A stretch of DNA of 64,000 nucleotides from Hofstenia miamia (Eukaryota; Xenacoelomorpha; Acoela; Hofsteniidae), in NCBI GenBank assembly GCA_900660155.1, contig CABFPE010000246.1, forward strand, positions 624,305 to 688,304. Reading direction: 5' to 3'. Positions 11,112-22,760 of this stretch are shown in pieces (positions within the stretch are counted from its first letter, which is position 1; every line of letters begins with the position of its first letter). The notes under the pieces are model-generated. The model had not been told where the DNA came from and did no database searches. It saw nothing but the letters and a program-made list of their open reading frames with translations. A program made the translations under genes and the position numbers.

Positions 11112-13535
11112 TTAAGCATCATGAAGATGCAGAATTTGTATAGTTGCAGATTTAAGTACTCAGTTTGCAAGGCATTTTAGGAATAATCTAATAGTCTAGT
11201 AACTATGCATATGTTGACATTACATAAATATTTATTTTCTGCGTCTATCTATTATCTTATATGAAAAATGCTGTTAGACCTAGCACCTAAAAATGGCAAT
11301 TGAATATAATTTTTTATTAATAATTTTAATAATTTATATATTTGAATAATTTGATGCTGAACACCTTACATTTACATTTGTTTCATCATTCTCTTGCAAA
11401 GCTTTAAAGTCAGATCATGAAGCTAATCATCATCTATAGAACATCAACTAACGTCACTACATTTTAGTATAGTATTGCTTCAAATTGTCCATCAGTTTAT
11501 AATCAGATTTAATATCATGACATTTCAAATTGAATTTTCAAAACTACTGTAAAATATTTAAATTTAAAACATAGCCCACCGCCAGAATACTATAGCTACA
11601 CCACTGAGAACTTCATAATGAAAAATTCACAATTTTCAAAACAGTTGCTAAATGTATCTTACTGTTAAAGCAAGAAATTTACTAATGAGACTATTTAGCA
11701 TGAATCTCCTTTGGCTAGCTCTGAAAATATAAATTTACTGTAACAAAACTTAAGCTTGTCGTGCTGACAATATTTAATCATACAATTGATTGAAAAAACA
11801 CCATGACGGATTCTTCAACAAACATTACTGAAAAAAGGTTTCTGCATGTAGTTTTAATTTCTAATTTAAAACCAAATTGTTACAACAAGCATTGATTTTG
11901 TTATTGAAATACTCATCAACAGTTAGAAAGTCATTCATAGCTTTTTTCTGACAACGACGTGATCAAATTATTTATATTTTTGGAATCAGCAGTTTCATTT
12001 TAGTGTTGAAGCATTGAAAATAAGAAACAATTTTTTGTTACGTGGACATTTAAGTGCTAACAAAGAGTGCAAAATTGACCTACTTTTAAATACATTCAAT
12101 TTAAAATTTACTAATACAACATTCATCCACTAGAATCACATCATTGAGTAGCACATCAATTGACTAAATTGTGCTTACTAAAACAAACAATGCATGTTAT
12201 AATTTCTATTCAACCGAATCATCGTTTCTGACCTGGCATTGCATCTATTAGGCTTTCCTAATGTGATTCGTCTTCAAAAATCAACCATGTGAATAAAACC
12301 CTGGGAAACCTTTTCTGAAAATATTAAAACCCCTTTAGAAAATTGGCTTCCAGTAGCAGAAGAAAGGCAGTGGAGAGGTAAAAGAATGACGTGGTGGATA
12401 TTGACAGGGGGTGTTGTCATCTAGTAGTGATGTAATTACTGACTCATTCTTTAATGACTCGGCGATATTTAGAGGGGGCTAATTTAGTTTATTTTACAAG
12501 GATTCATAAACATTTACTTGCTATAGTGACTCAGTTATTTATTAGGGGCCAATTTAGTTTGCACGTTTTATTTTACTTTGCTAATAGACATGATACTATT
12601 AGTTGACTAATTGATAGCTTACACTGCGTTTGTGATAATACATTGTTGACTAATGATTAACTTTCCTATCTGTAAAATATTATTCAAATATAAAAATTAT
12701 TAATAAAAAAGTATATTCAATTGCCATTTTTAAGATGCTAAGAATAACAGGATTTTTCGTATAAGATAATAGGTATGACAGAAAATAAATATTTACCTAA
12801 TGGCAGCATATGTACAGTTATTAGACTAAGCTAAGGCCTACGATTCTGTGAAGTGACTGCTTACTAGTTATCGTGAAAAAGCTACCTTAAAGAAAGGTTT
12901 ATTTGTGGACTGTATTGAAAACTAAGTTTGCATATGAAAGTAGCCTGAGAAACTGTTGAACTTATGACAAAATTAGACAAGAATAGGTTGGTTTTTCTGA
13001 TTAAGAACTATTTTTGATTTCTGCAAACAATGTTAAGTGAACATCAGTTTGGTGCAAACCAAGAAATTTCAAATTGTCAAGATTTTGTTGAAAATTTGTC
13101 CTACAGAGACAAAATTGAGAATGAAGTTTGACTATATTTTTAATAGGTTAGATTTCATTTTCACCATACCTAATTTTCAGATAAACCAGACTAAATGACT
13201 TGTAAACAATAACTGAACTAAACTATTTTGTGTTCTGTAGCCGATGCACCGAACCACAATAATGATGTGCACAATGGAGCATGGCTTTAACACGTAACTG
13301 AAAGAATAGAACATTCTACCTATTGGTGTTTTCAGATTAGATTAAATTTTTTCAAGAAACCATTAAAGTTGTTAGAAAAAGCCTAAATTCACTTGGGTTA
13401 AGCAGCTAGTTGGCAGATTTCAAAATTACCATTGAAAAATTAGCAGTTCACTTTTTGCAATCAATAAAACAATTTTAACAAAATGATTCAATCACATTGC
13501 AAATACTACATACTTGAAGTTTTAAAATGCGTGTA
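11109..13535. other. AT-rich DNA, no clear gene
   Basis: About 2.4 kb without a supported gene. At 12450-12560 the phrase (GGGG)CTAATTTAGTTTA / GGGGCCAATTTAGTTTG occurs twice about 80 bases apart. At 12630-12685 a segment resembles 7110-7160. These suggest decayed transposons that I could not classify. Confidence 0.4.
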
Positions 13536-14438
13536 AGGGCATAGATAGATATGGGCCGAATTTTAACCATTCTTGAGCTCATCTATTGCTAAAATGGCCA
13601 AAGAAATATGGCCAACATTTCAAAATATCATACTATTACGCATCAGTGCATGAAAATTTATCGATATAATTTATAAGCATTTTGTTGAAAAATTGAATAT
13701 ACACTTTATTATAAGTTTCTAATTTTAGTCTATAAATTGAAAAATTTCAAATTTATTTTGCAAGAATAACATAACGGACCAATTTGACATTAATGTAAAG
13801 GCCCCGTGGCATAATTTTTTACCCATGTCCACATCTGATGAGGGTATGTATGCCAGTATATGGCCGTTTCCGAAAGAATTACAAAGAATGAAGTAGGTTT
13901 ATTGAAGTAGTACGCTTAGATCTTAGTTAATGAAATTCGTATTGCATGGAAAGGTGCAACTTTAACATTTTCATGTGTAATGGCTGTCTNAGGGCATAGA
14001 TAGATATGGGCCGAATTTTAACCATTCTTGAGCTCATCTATTGCTAAAATGGCCAAAGAAATATGGCCAACATTTCAAAATATCATACTATTACGCATCA
14101 GTGCATGAAAATTTATCGATATAATTTATAAGCATTTTGTTGAAAAATTGAATATACACTTTATTATAAGTTTCTAATTTTAGTCTATAAATTGAAAAAT
14201 TTCAAATTTATTTTGCAAGAATAACATAACGGACCAATTTGACATTAATGTAAAGGCCCCGTGGCATAATTTTTTACCCATGTCCACATCTGATGAGGGT
14301 ATGTATGCCAGTATATGGCCGTTTCCGAAAGAATTACAAAGAATGAAGTAGGTTTATTGAAGTAGTACGCTTAGATCTTAGTTAATGAAATTCGTATTGC
14401 ATGGAAAGGTGCAACTTTAACATTTTCATGTGTAATGG
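13536..14438. repeat. 448-bp direct duplication flanking a single N
   Basis: 13536-13983 and 13991-14438 appear identical (both start AGGGCATAGATAGATATGGG and end CATTTTCATGTGTAATGG), separated only by CTGTCT and one N at 13990. Identity over the whole length with a placeholder base between the copies points to an unmerged assembly overlap, not biology. Neither copy encodes anything recognisable. Confidence 0.9.
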
Positions 14439-14734
14439 TCTTTCCTATTCCATAAAATTCACAAACATGACGTAATTGAAAATTACAAAAAAATTAAAAT
14501 CAAATAATTATAAATTGTTATGGAAATATATGATCCCGCAGTATCGACAAGTCCAATAACATCACAATGACTGGTCCACACTAAAATTACACAAACACAT
14601 CACAAATTAAATCAAATTATTAACGCGTTCTACATTATTGAAAAATTATATTTTTAATAATCATTGGAAATAACCCAATATTTTACAGGACTATAGACAA
14701 ATTTACAAATCCCAAAATAGACTAATTACAAAAT

Positions 14735-17405
14735 TCACGCCACCTTTTCTACCAAATTACTTGCAAAGGATACCTTATCTTCTAACAATGATAACTCTTT
14801 CACCTCGGAATGTGTAACACCCAGCCGTTTAAAGGTGTCAATAAAATATGTAATATCAATGTAAACTTGGAGATGAATTTTGTCACTGTCATCTAATGAA
14901 TGAAGAAGTTCATTGCTGCTCTCTGAAGAAGTAAATCCTAAATATATCAATTAGTTAAAGCATGTACGTAAAGCGGTTGCATTTAAAACAATTTAGTAAA
15001 AAAAATTGCCTTTAACAGAATTCATTTTCGCACTTCGTAATCGCTTGATACTCTCGTCCATTTTTTGAACGGATGTGAATAAATCGCTGACCGTTTGGAG
15101 GATATCTTGGCTCAGGCTTTGACAAACAGATGTGCATACAGCAATCGCATGTTGATATGAGGGCTCATCACAACTGAAGAACTCCTCAATGAATTTTGAA
15201 AGGGGTTCAAGCAATGAGTTTACATAAGATGAAGGTTGTTTAGGAGCAGCTCTGTTAGTATGCCGGTAGAGTCGCGGAATTTCACTTATACATCTAAATG
15301 CAGTAATTATTGATACATGTCAGTACTATCTAAAACTTTCGCATATACGTATTGAGGTTTAATACAATTTGATTGTGAATGCATATTTTGCGACTAAATT
15401 TGTATATAAAAATCCTAAAACATTCTGTAATAACACCAATTAATTGATATGGAAAAATCAAAGATGAAATTGGTGATTTTAGAAACAAGCTCGTTACTAA
15501 ATAACGGTTATGTATGCTATATCAAATCAAACACGAAGCATTGATAAGTAATGCACTCAATGATGTGGTGTCGGTGCTACGAATTGGGTCTAGAACAATT
15601 GATGAAATATTTGAAGTTAGCAGTCTAAGTCTAAGAAACTAGACTATGATCACAATCGTATAATGAAGGACGAAACTAACCTATGAAAAAGTTATGGTAA
15701 GCCGACGCAAAATTCTATATATTTGAAGTAGTTTTTTAAATATGAAAAATTACATTTGAAGTTTTAACTTTGCTTCCATAATAACGTTTAACTCTATGTA
15801 AATAATTGATATCGCAAAAAATACCCACCTAATATTAGGCACCATCTTGCTAATTAACACATTTGCTAATGCATCAACTACTTGGGGGATGAAAATTTGA
15901 GACTGCTGAGCCATGTCTTCCATGACTGCTTCGATTTCATTTAAAGACAGATGTGATGCAAAATTCTCCAAATTAGGCCATGCACGAGAAATGAAATAAG
16001 GCTTTAATTGTGTACTAAAACAACCAATGTCTTTAATTAGAAAGGCCATTAGTTTTAGGTTTGTGTCACACGCTGTGCTTGTGCATTCTTCTATACAAAA
16101 ATGCAACCACTTTATATAACGTCGGAGTAGCAATAGAGATAACCGATAAAGTTTTCCAGAAATCGTTGTAATATATACTTCCTTGCTCCAACATCGAGCA
16201 ACAGAAGTCCAAAGAGAAGAAAGTACTTGGTACTTGAATATATTGCCTTCGCTATTAAGATTTAGGGAGCATTTGGATTCATAATCACTTACAATTTCTC
16301 TAAATCTCAACTGGGTATAAACAGGAAGACTAAAGCGATTTAGAAATCGCGAATAACATTCCAAGGAACGTAAATTTTCGATTTGATTTTCATCAATGCA
16401 AAGATTTTCGAATGTTTCCAAAAAATCAAGTGTTGCAGTGTAATTCGAATGGAATGTTTGCACCATTGTTGGTAAAAATATACTAGAAAGAGTGTTTTCA
16501 ATTTGGGAAACTATTTCTAAAAATAAACAATTAGTCAAAAAATCAAATTTAACAGAAGAATTTGACAGTGCATTTTGAATGAAAGACCCATAAAGTGGAA
16601 GAAAATCTAAACACTTCTCATAAATAACGGAGAGGGAATTTTGCTGCAAGAAAACTTCATTTATATACTTCCTAAGATAAGGGGATACGAATTCTTTACG
16701 AAAAACTATTTCGGCACGGTGGATCTGTTCAGCACAGGAAAAATAGAGCAATGAGGACAAAAGAGTTTGACTGTTTTGCGTTTCAAAAGATGATATAAAC
16801 ATTTTCTCAATGAAGGAGAGATATGCATTCATAACTGTTTCAATACGCTTTTCGAACAAAAAATTTTCGTTTGTAGAAAATGAAAAAGAACTTCTTTTAA
16901 GAAAAATAAGCTCCACAACAACACGAGAGAGCTCGTCATCTCCAATCGTATCGACCAGCTTATCATCATCATCAAAAAGGACCGCTTCCATTTGTTGAAG
17001 AACTTCAAATGTTCGCTTTAATTCCACTAAATAGCTTTTTCTAGAAGCAATTTTATGTTTCTTCTCTAAAGCTATACGTATTTGAGCAATGAATTGATCT
17101 ATATTGCGATGAATATCTCTTAAAGAAACTTCTACCTCATTGACAGGAAAACAAGTTGAACTGAAAGCATTTTCTAATTTCACTAGATGACTTGAAAGTG
17201 TAACAAATTGCTGATAATCGTTATTAACTAAATCTATAACAATTGACTTTAAATGTGATTGGAATTTCTTCAAATCATCTCGAAAGGAATTAAGATTTGA
17301 AATCTTCGTTTGAGTGGTGATAAAACTTTCTGCATCGAATGAGTACTTTTGAAACTCTTCTACAGGAAAGCAGTAATGAAGTTCACCATCGAAAATTTTT
17401 TGCAT
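14735..17405 (-). CDS. COG2: Conserved oligomeric Golgi complex subunit 2 (COG2)
   Basis: COG2 is part of lobe A of the COG tethering complex on the cytosolic face of the Golgi, which tethers retrograde vesicles and keeps glycosylation enzymes in place. Exons, read 5' to 3': 17405-15829, 15293-15010, 14937-14735. Phases join correctly and give 687 codons plus TGA; as I recall, human COG2 is about 738 residues. The N-terminus (residues about 8-90: CFPVEEFQKYSFDAESFI, then LRDDLKKF, VNNDYQQFVTLSSHLVKLE) matches the COG2 N-terminal coiled-coil domain. Exon 2 opens with ISEIPRLYRHTN and QPSSYVNSLLEPL, and exon 3 has DSDKIHLQVYIDITYF and FKRLG, matching the conserved C-terminal region. The ATG at 17405 is the first Met after an in-frame stop; a possible acceptor (TTCAATTTAG) just upstream could join a 5' leader exon or an earlier start. 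Intron 1 (15828-15294) is GT-AG; intron 2 is GC-AG. No sign of decay. Confidence 0.93.
14938..15009 (-). other. 72-nt GC-AG intron of COG2
   Basis: The exon 2 frame runs into a stop a few codons past the junction. No GT near the end of conserved homology gives the right phase. The only donor that keeps the frame into exon 3 (FTSSESSNELL) is AAAG|GCAATT with acceptor ATATATTTAG|GATTTAC. GC-AG introns are a known minor class of U2 introns. Confidence 0.75.
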
Positions 17406-17737
17406 GCAGAAATCTAAATTGAATTACTTGAGTGAATAAATTTGCCAAAGCAGTGGGATATTACTTACACATATAAATCGGTAAATGAAACGTTTCTTAC
17501 ACAATTGTTTTTGAAAATGAACAAAGCTGACAGTTTCAATAGCCATTTAAAATTAATTTTGTATGATGGGAACAAGACGGTTCTTAATAACTTTTCAATT
17601 TATGACTACAAGTAGATATCAAGTAACAAAATCAAAAAGCGAAATCCTAGAAGTATCTATTTTGCTATGAGCCATTAACTAAATAACCGCTTATTTTGTT
17701 ATTAAAGGCAAACATACTCACAAAAGTGAAATCATAG

Positions 17738-17738
<1 letters not shown>

Positions 17739-17778
<40 letters not shown>

Positions 17779-17890
17779 NNNNNNNNNNNNNNNNNNNNNN
17801 NNNNNNNNNNNNNNNNNNNNNNNNNNNNNNNNNNNNNNNNNNNNNNNNNNNNNNNNNNNNNNNNNNNNNNNNNNNNNNNNNNNNNNNNNN

Positions 17891-17920
<30 letters not shown>
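17739..17920. repeat. (TA)n tract interrupted by a 112-N gap
   Basis: Alternating TA runs on both sides of the N run (17779-17890). The gap is most likely an unresolved long microsatellite; frames called through it are meaningless. Confidence 0.9.
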
Positions 17921-17923
<3 letters not shown>

Positions 17924-18690
17924 TCTATTAATTAAAATATATATGCACCCCAAAAGTCTCTAGAAATATCTCTATATTTATGCACTATGAGAATTTTGAA
18001 ATAAAGCGTACACATGTGAATTTAGTTAACAAATAAGGTTTCAAATGTAATAAAATAATGCTTTATTTAATCACGAGTAACCTCCTGTCCAGTATCAGGT
18101 TAGAAAATGGTTATAAATGAAGTAATGTGAGAGTTTTAGATTAACTTGAGTACTGTTTGGAGAATGTCTTGAAGTTCTGTGAGATCTTAGCCTGTTCTGA
18201 GAGGTTTCTTTGCTGTAAATTTTCCTGACAGTCTGTTCTTTTGGATATCCACTTGTACAGAAGTAGTGACAGCTTGTTGAATAATTAAATGTCTGGCCGA
18301 TATTATTTGTATAATTGGTGTACAGTATTGGATAATGCTAAATTTCCCTGCTTTTTCCTGTACAACGTTTATTTTCGCCAGTGTAGGCATGCTGCATGAT
18401 GCATAAGCTTTGATACCATATGTTAATTGACTTAGAAACATCAATATGTAGGCTATTTTAAAAAATGCTGCAGAATAATTGAAGCTTTTCAATCGTAAGA
18501 TTAAAAATTAATTCTTTGTAGCCTTCTTTACAACATGAAGTACATGTGAATCCAATGACAAAGAATTACATCATTATATTGTTAACATAATTGAAACCAT
18601 CAATATATTGAGTTTGGTATTCGATTCTTTTGAGTTTAATTGACATTTCCACACACTTGTCCCTATTTAGAATAAAACCCTTACCTCTAA

Positions 18691-20137
18691 AGGAGAACTT
18701 GTAGAATAGCGACACGCGTAACACGCGGACAAAATAAACACTAATTTAGGGTAAAAAACGATAGGAAATACAATAAAATACTCAAAAAGTTTAAAATATA
18801 ATCGATTTAAACCGATAACTTGTCATAATTCAGCATATTTGCAGCACGCGGTAACACGCGATAGAACGCGCTATATATTTAAGCAATATAGCATATAAAA
18901 CCACGAAGTCATATAATAATAATTATCTTTAACTAAAAAATAACAAAATATAATGTTATAATTAAGCAAATCTATAAACTTTTGTTTTAAATCAAGTTTT
19001 GATCTTTAGTAAATTTCTTCATTAATGGGAAGGGCTACAGCAATTTTCAGCGAAAACAAATCTCACCGAAAAACACTATTTCAATGCAATTTTTCATACA
19101 CTATAAGCGATTATATATTAAAATGATATGAAGTGTCAAAAACTTTACATTTATACATATGGGGGTGATGGCTTCGTCAGGCATTCGCTAGAAGCCCCAA
19201 TGTTATTCAGAATCTAGCAATAACACTAAACAAAAATTTGATTATTTTATTGACTAAATAGTAAACAAACCTTAATAAAGCTTAATTTGTAATATTATGA
19301 AATGAAAATTGTGGTTAATATTACAATTCTGAAAATCCATATTACTGTATTAAATTGAAATTTAATATAACTCTATCAGGGTTTTCGAGTACTCGGAATG
19401 TTAAGAATTCGAACTCGAAAAAGCGCAAAACTCGATCGGAAAAACTCGGAAGAGAAATCATCAAAACTTGAACTCGATCGAAAATACGATTAAAATTAAA
19501 TTATTTTATATTTCAATTTCTTTACCAATCGCAAATAACTATTTTTTAGCATATTATAACTGTACAATAAATGATTTTACCCAAACAAGCTCGGAATTAG
19601 AAGAAAACTCGCTCATACTCAGAATTTTCTTTAATAAAATACTCGAACTCGCAACTTAAAAACTCGAACTCGGTCTGAGTAACACGAACTCGATTTGAAA
19701 ACCCTGAACTGTATTATTATACACATTTTTCTTCAAAAATTATGATCAAATGAATTCATATGTATTTTGCCGGTAAAAGCGAAAAACGACACTTGTTATT
19801 CCAATTCCTTAAGATAAAGACTTGATTTAAATCAAAAGTTTATAGATTTGCTTAAACATACTGTTATATATTGAAATTTTTTAGTTAAAGATAATTATTT
19901 TTACATGACTTCGTGGTTTTATATGCTATGTTGCTTAAATATATAGCGCGGGCTATCGCGTTTACAGCGTGCTGTAAATATGCTGAATTATGACAAGTTA
20001 TCGGTCAATATAAAATTATATTTTAAATTTTTTTAGAATTTTATTGTATTTCCTATCGTTTTTGACCCGAAATTAGTGTTTACTTTGTCCGCGTGTTGCG
20101 CGTGCTCCGCGGATCGCTATTCTACAAGTTCGCCCCC
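18691..20137. mobile_element. Long-TIR non-autonomous DNA transposon (PIF/Harbinger-like?)
   Basis: Left arm (18691 to about 19010) and right arm (about 19810 to 20137) are inverted copies of some 320 bases. They share GAACTTGTAGAATAGCGA, AACACGCGGACAAA, AACGATAGGAAATACAATAA, CATAATTCAGCATATTTRCAG, and GCATATAAAACCACGAAGTCAT. Outer ends read AGGAGAACTTG and, inverted, GGGGGCGAACTTG. Each is flanked by TAA (18688-18690 and 20138-20140), which fits a 3-bp TWA target duplication as in PIF/Harbinger. There is no transposase, so it is non-autonomous. It inserted into a LINE and was itself entered by the MITE at 19377-19706. TIR identity, about 85-90% by eye, suggests moderate age. Confidence 0.7.
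19377..19706. mobile_element. hAT-type MITE with 8-bp target duplication
   Basis: The element begins CAGGGTTTTCGAGT and ends TTTGAAAACCCTG, so the terminal inverted repeat starts CAGGGTTTTC, the usual hAT form. Flanks AACTCTAT (19369-19376) and AACTGTAT (19707-19714) match 7 of 8, as expected for a hAT target-site duplication. Length is 330 bp. The interior is rich in the sub-repeat AACTCGAACTCG on the arms. No coding capacity. It is nested inside the long-TIR element. Confidence 0.8.
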
Positions 20138-20600
20138 TAATGGCAAACAAAACGTTAAAGCTTTGTTGATGCACATGAAAAAATACGGAGTATAAAACTC
20201 TTAGCTCTAAATTTGATAAATTGTCCTAATAGACAAAAGTTGCGTTAAAGTATTTGCCAAGCAATAAATACATCAGAAAAATAAATTTCGTCATTTTAAG
20301 CAATTTAAAAAGGGGGTAAGGGATTGTTCAGAATTGACATTATAGACCCAATCACTGGCAATAGCTGATCAAGTCACCTTCAAATATGTATGAAACTAAC
20401 AGTGACACATACATAACGTTAAGACAACCTCAAAAAAGAATACATTTAGACAAAACAATAAATTGCCTGCAAATAAATTCAAATTTCCAGGATGTTCCAC
20501 GCACTAAAAGGCAGTTCAACCCAGTAATTATAAATTTCCAGGCAGTGCGGACACCCTGACAAAAGTCGCAGGCGAATAATCCTTTTTAACTTAGTAAACA

Positions 20601-21309
20601 TCAAAACATTCTTTTTAAAATGAATTAGGCAAAAAAGTACATGACTCAAAATTAGAAATAAATAAATTACGTATCATATTAATACAATATTCCACCTAAC
20701 GAACGATTAAATTTGTATTTTATATCAACGTTTATAGAATAGTTTACTTAGTTGTGCTTACTATCTTCTTGCACAATAATTTTGGTCAAATTCCAATTTG
20801 GCATTTCCCAATGGGAAATTAAATATTTTTAGTAAATGCTGAGAAATTAAGTTAAATTCTTTAGGAATAAAACACCTATTAAAAATATTAGTAAAGTTTT
20901 GCAAAAATTGACTGTCTCTTTATTGTGGGGTGATATCTTACCCTTAACAAAAATTTTCAGTCATCTTAAAAAATAGAAGTTTTGTTAGTCAGCTATTATT
21001 AAGCAACTTTGCCTAAAAATATTTACATTTAAGATCTAGTGAAAATCTCTTCATACATGGAGGAATGCTGATTATGAAAAAAGACTCAAATACATCATCA
21101 CTAATTTTCTAATTATAATAATCCAACAAAAGTGTTCAATGAATGCAAACATAGTAAAAAATAATTAGAAGGAACAGTTTACTTACACTTCAAAATTTCA
21201 ACAAACACAGTAGCATTTGTAGCTCTCTTCAAGTCACAAATTGTTTTGACATTTAATTGTGTATCTAAATCTGAAAGAGCTTTCTATTTTAACATTGTAG
21301 ATAATTGAA
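20601..21309. other. AT-rich DNA, no clear gene
   Basis: No feature recognised. Confidence 0.4.
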
Positions 21310-21400
21310 AAGATTAATAGAGTATATATCATAGACTAACACTGTTTTGATAATTGTGGGTTTGAATCCTAACCATTGTGGTATGTCCCATGCAGTTGCA
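21310..21400 (+). repeat. tRNA-like SINE head (degenerate)
   Basis: AATAGAGTATATATCATAGACTAACACTG is followed by TTGTGGGTTTGAATCCTAACCA. The latter resembles a tRNA T-arm with a B-box-like GGTTTGAATCC, at about the spacing expected in tRNA-derived SINEs ('TAGAGCATCAGACT...GTGGGTTCGAATCC'). The acceptor stem is not intact, so it is not a functional tRNA. Confidence 0.4.
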
Positions 21401-21433
21401 TGGTTCTAAAATTCATATTCAGCTCATACATAT

Positions 21434-22245
21434 GGTTGGTACTTTTTATCAATATACGAAATCTGGAAACTGACATAGAGAACCTTGAGATCAACATAGG
21501 AAATCTTTATGACAATATGAACACCCATTTAGCATGAATGAGGTATATGTTTAAATTATATCAAAAGATACATCAAAATTTAGTTTTAGCAGTTGTTTTT
21601 TTAGTTGTAATCTAGACTAAATGATAAAATATTATACTTGATTTCATAAAAAACTCAGATAAATATTTTAATGTACATATGAAAAAATTTTAAATGACCC
21701 ATCTAATGTTATTCATCTTCATACCTGATTCATGCTACATTTTTGTTCATATTCCCATAACAATTTGCTATGTTGATCTCAAGGATCCCTATGTCCAATT
21801 CAAGATTTCAGGTTGGTACTTTTTATCAACATACAAAATCTTGAAACCAACATAGGGAACCTTGAGATCAACATAGCAAATTGTTATGACAATATGAACA
21901 AAAATTTAGCATGAATGAGGCATGAAGATTAATAACATTAGATTGGTCAATTAAAATTTTCTCATATTTACATTAAAATATTTATCTGAGTTTTTGTTAT
22001 GAAAGAGAGTATAATATTTTATCATTTAGTCTAGATTACAATTCAGTAAACAACTGCTAAAACTAAATTTTGATGTCTCTTTTGATATAATTGATATGTA
22101 TACCTCATTCATGCTGAATTTTTTGTTCATATTGTCATAACGATTTGCTATGTTGATCTCAAGGTTCCCTATGTCGGTTTCAAGATTTTGTATGTTGATA
22201 AAAAGTACCAACCAAGATTTCATATGTTGATAAAAAGTACCAACC
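21434..22245. mobile_element. MITE with 9-bp target duplication, outer copy (Mutator-like?)
   Basis: Starts GGTTGGTACTTTTTATCAA and ends TTGATAAAAAGTACCAACC. It is flanked by a perfect 9-bp direct repeat CATACATAT (21425-21433 and 22246-22254). Its right end is interrupted by a second copy (21811-22213); without that copy and its target repeat it is about 400 bp. TIRs of over 100 bases with 9-bp duplications are typical of Mutator-like elements. No transposase, so the superfamily is inferred from duplication length. Confidence 0.85.
21811..22213. mobile_element. MITE, nested inner copy (same family)
   Basis: A 403-bp copy of the same element (ends GGTTGGTACTTTTTATCAAC and GTTGATAAAAAGTACCAACC), flanked by the 9-bp direct repeat AAGATTTCA (21802-21810 and 22214-22222). 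The repeat lies in the terminal region of the outer copy, so this copy jumped into its relative. Its TIRs are about 125 bases (shared: CTTGAAACC.ACATAGGGAAC, TTGAGATCAACATAGCAAAT). The apparent minus-strand frame at 22026-22280 lies inside this element and is not a gene. Confidence 0.85.
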
Positions 22246-22350
22246 CATACATATAAGCAAGGCAAACAGTGCTTACCCAATATTTTTTAATTAATGAATT
22301 TCATTGTTAATTCTATGAGTTTATAACTATACTAGTGTACAAATTGTAAG

Positions 22351-22760
22351 TGTAGAGTCACTCATTGCCCTCCTTTTCTTTTTCAATTACCTTTTGTAAT
22401 TTTAAGCTAAATTTTTGCTCTAATTATTGGTAATGACGTCACATGAACATAATTGATTTATTGCTAAAATTTCTAGTGTAGTATTTCGATCTTATAATTG
22501 TTTGTCCCCTCAAACTTAAGTAATGTGTTATTGCTCTTTAATTTTGTGAGGGAATTTGTGATTGCAAAATGTGTAAACAATTACAGGTAATAATTTTATC
22601 ATTTTGTATAAATACTTTAGAGACTTGTAACAAAGACACACAGCAAAATAAACTTTTTCTCACTCAACTGAGTTTGCTTTTTTGCTTTTATTTAATATCT
22701 CTAACCCCGTTTTAGGCACTAATATGTATCTTGTTATAATCAATGCTTAAGTCTCTGCCC
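22351..22760 (+). repeat. Diverged LTR related to Gypsy element A
   Basis: Begins TGTAGAGTCACTCA like the LTRs at 24020, 33746, 34313 and 57832. It then keeps the same order of landmarks: CCCCTCAA, TTGCTC, AATTTTGTGAGGGAA, GTAAACAATTACAG, a TATA-like TGTATAAATAC, AATAAACTTTTTCTCACTC and TCTCTAACCCC. It is much more divergent than the others, so it is an older copy or a sister family. The 3' border is unclear; no internal coding region follows. Confidence 0.6.

Larger units (their letters stand above)
18140..20600 (-). mobile_element. Degenerate LINE fragment split by a DNA transposon
   Basis: The minus-strand frame at 18187-18492 reads like the region after the RT of Jockey/CR1-type LINEs: LTYGIKAYASCSMPTLAKIN followed by VVQEKAGK ('L..LQ.KA'). 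Upstream, across the insertion at 18691-20137, the coding sense continues: HQQSFNVLF lies at about 20140-20175 and KGFILNRDKCVEMS at about 18645-18685, the usual RT block before the primer-grip region. The 5' limit near 20600 is a guess. Stops and frameshifts are frequent, so it is an old, dead copy. The two parts flank the long-TIR element with a TAA at each side. Confidence 0.6.

Noticed and set aside
21310-21400. Functional tRNA gene
   Set aside because: The acceptor stem does not pair and the A box is weak; only a SINE-like relic is supported.
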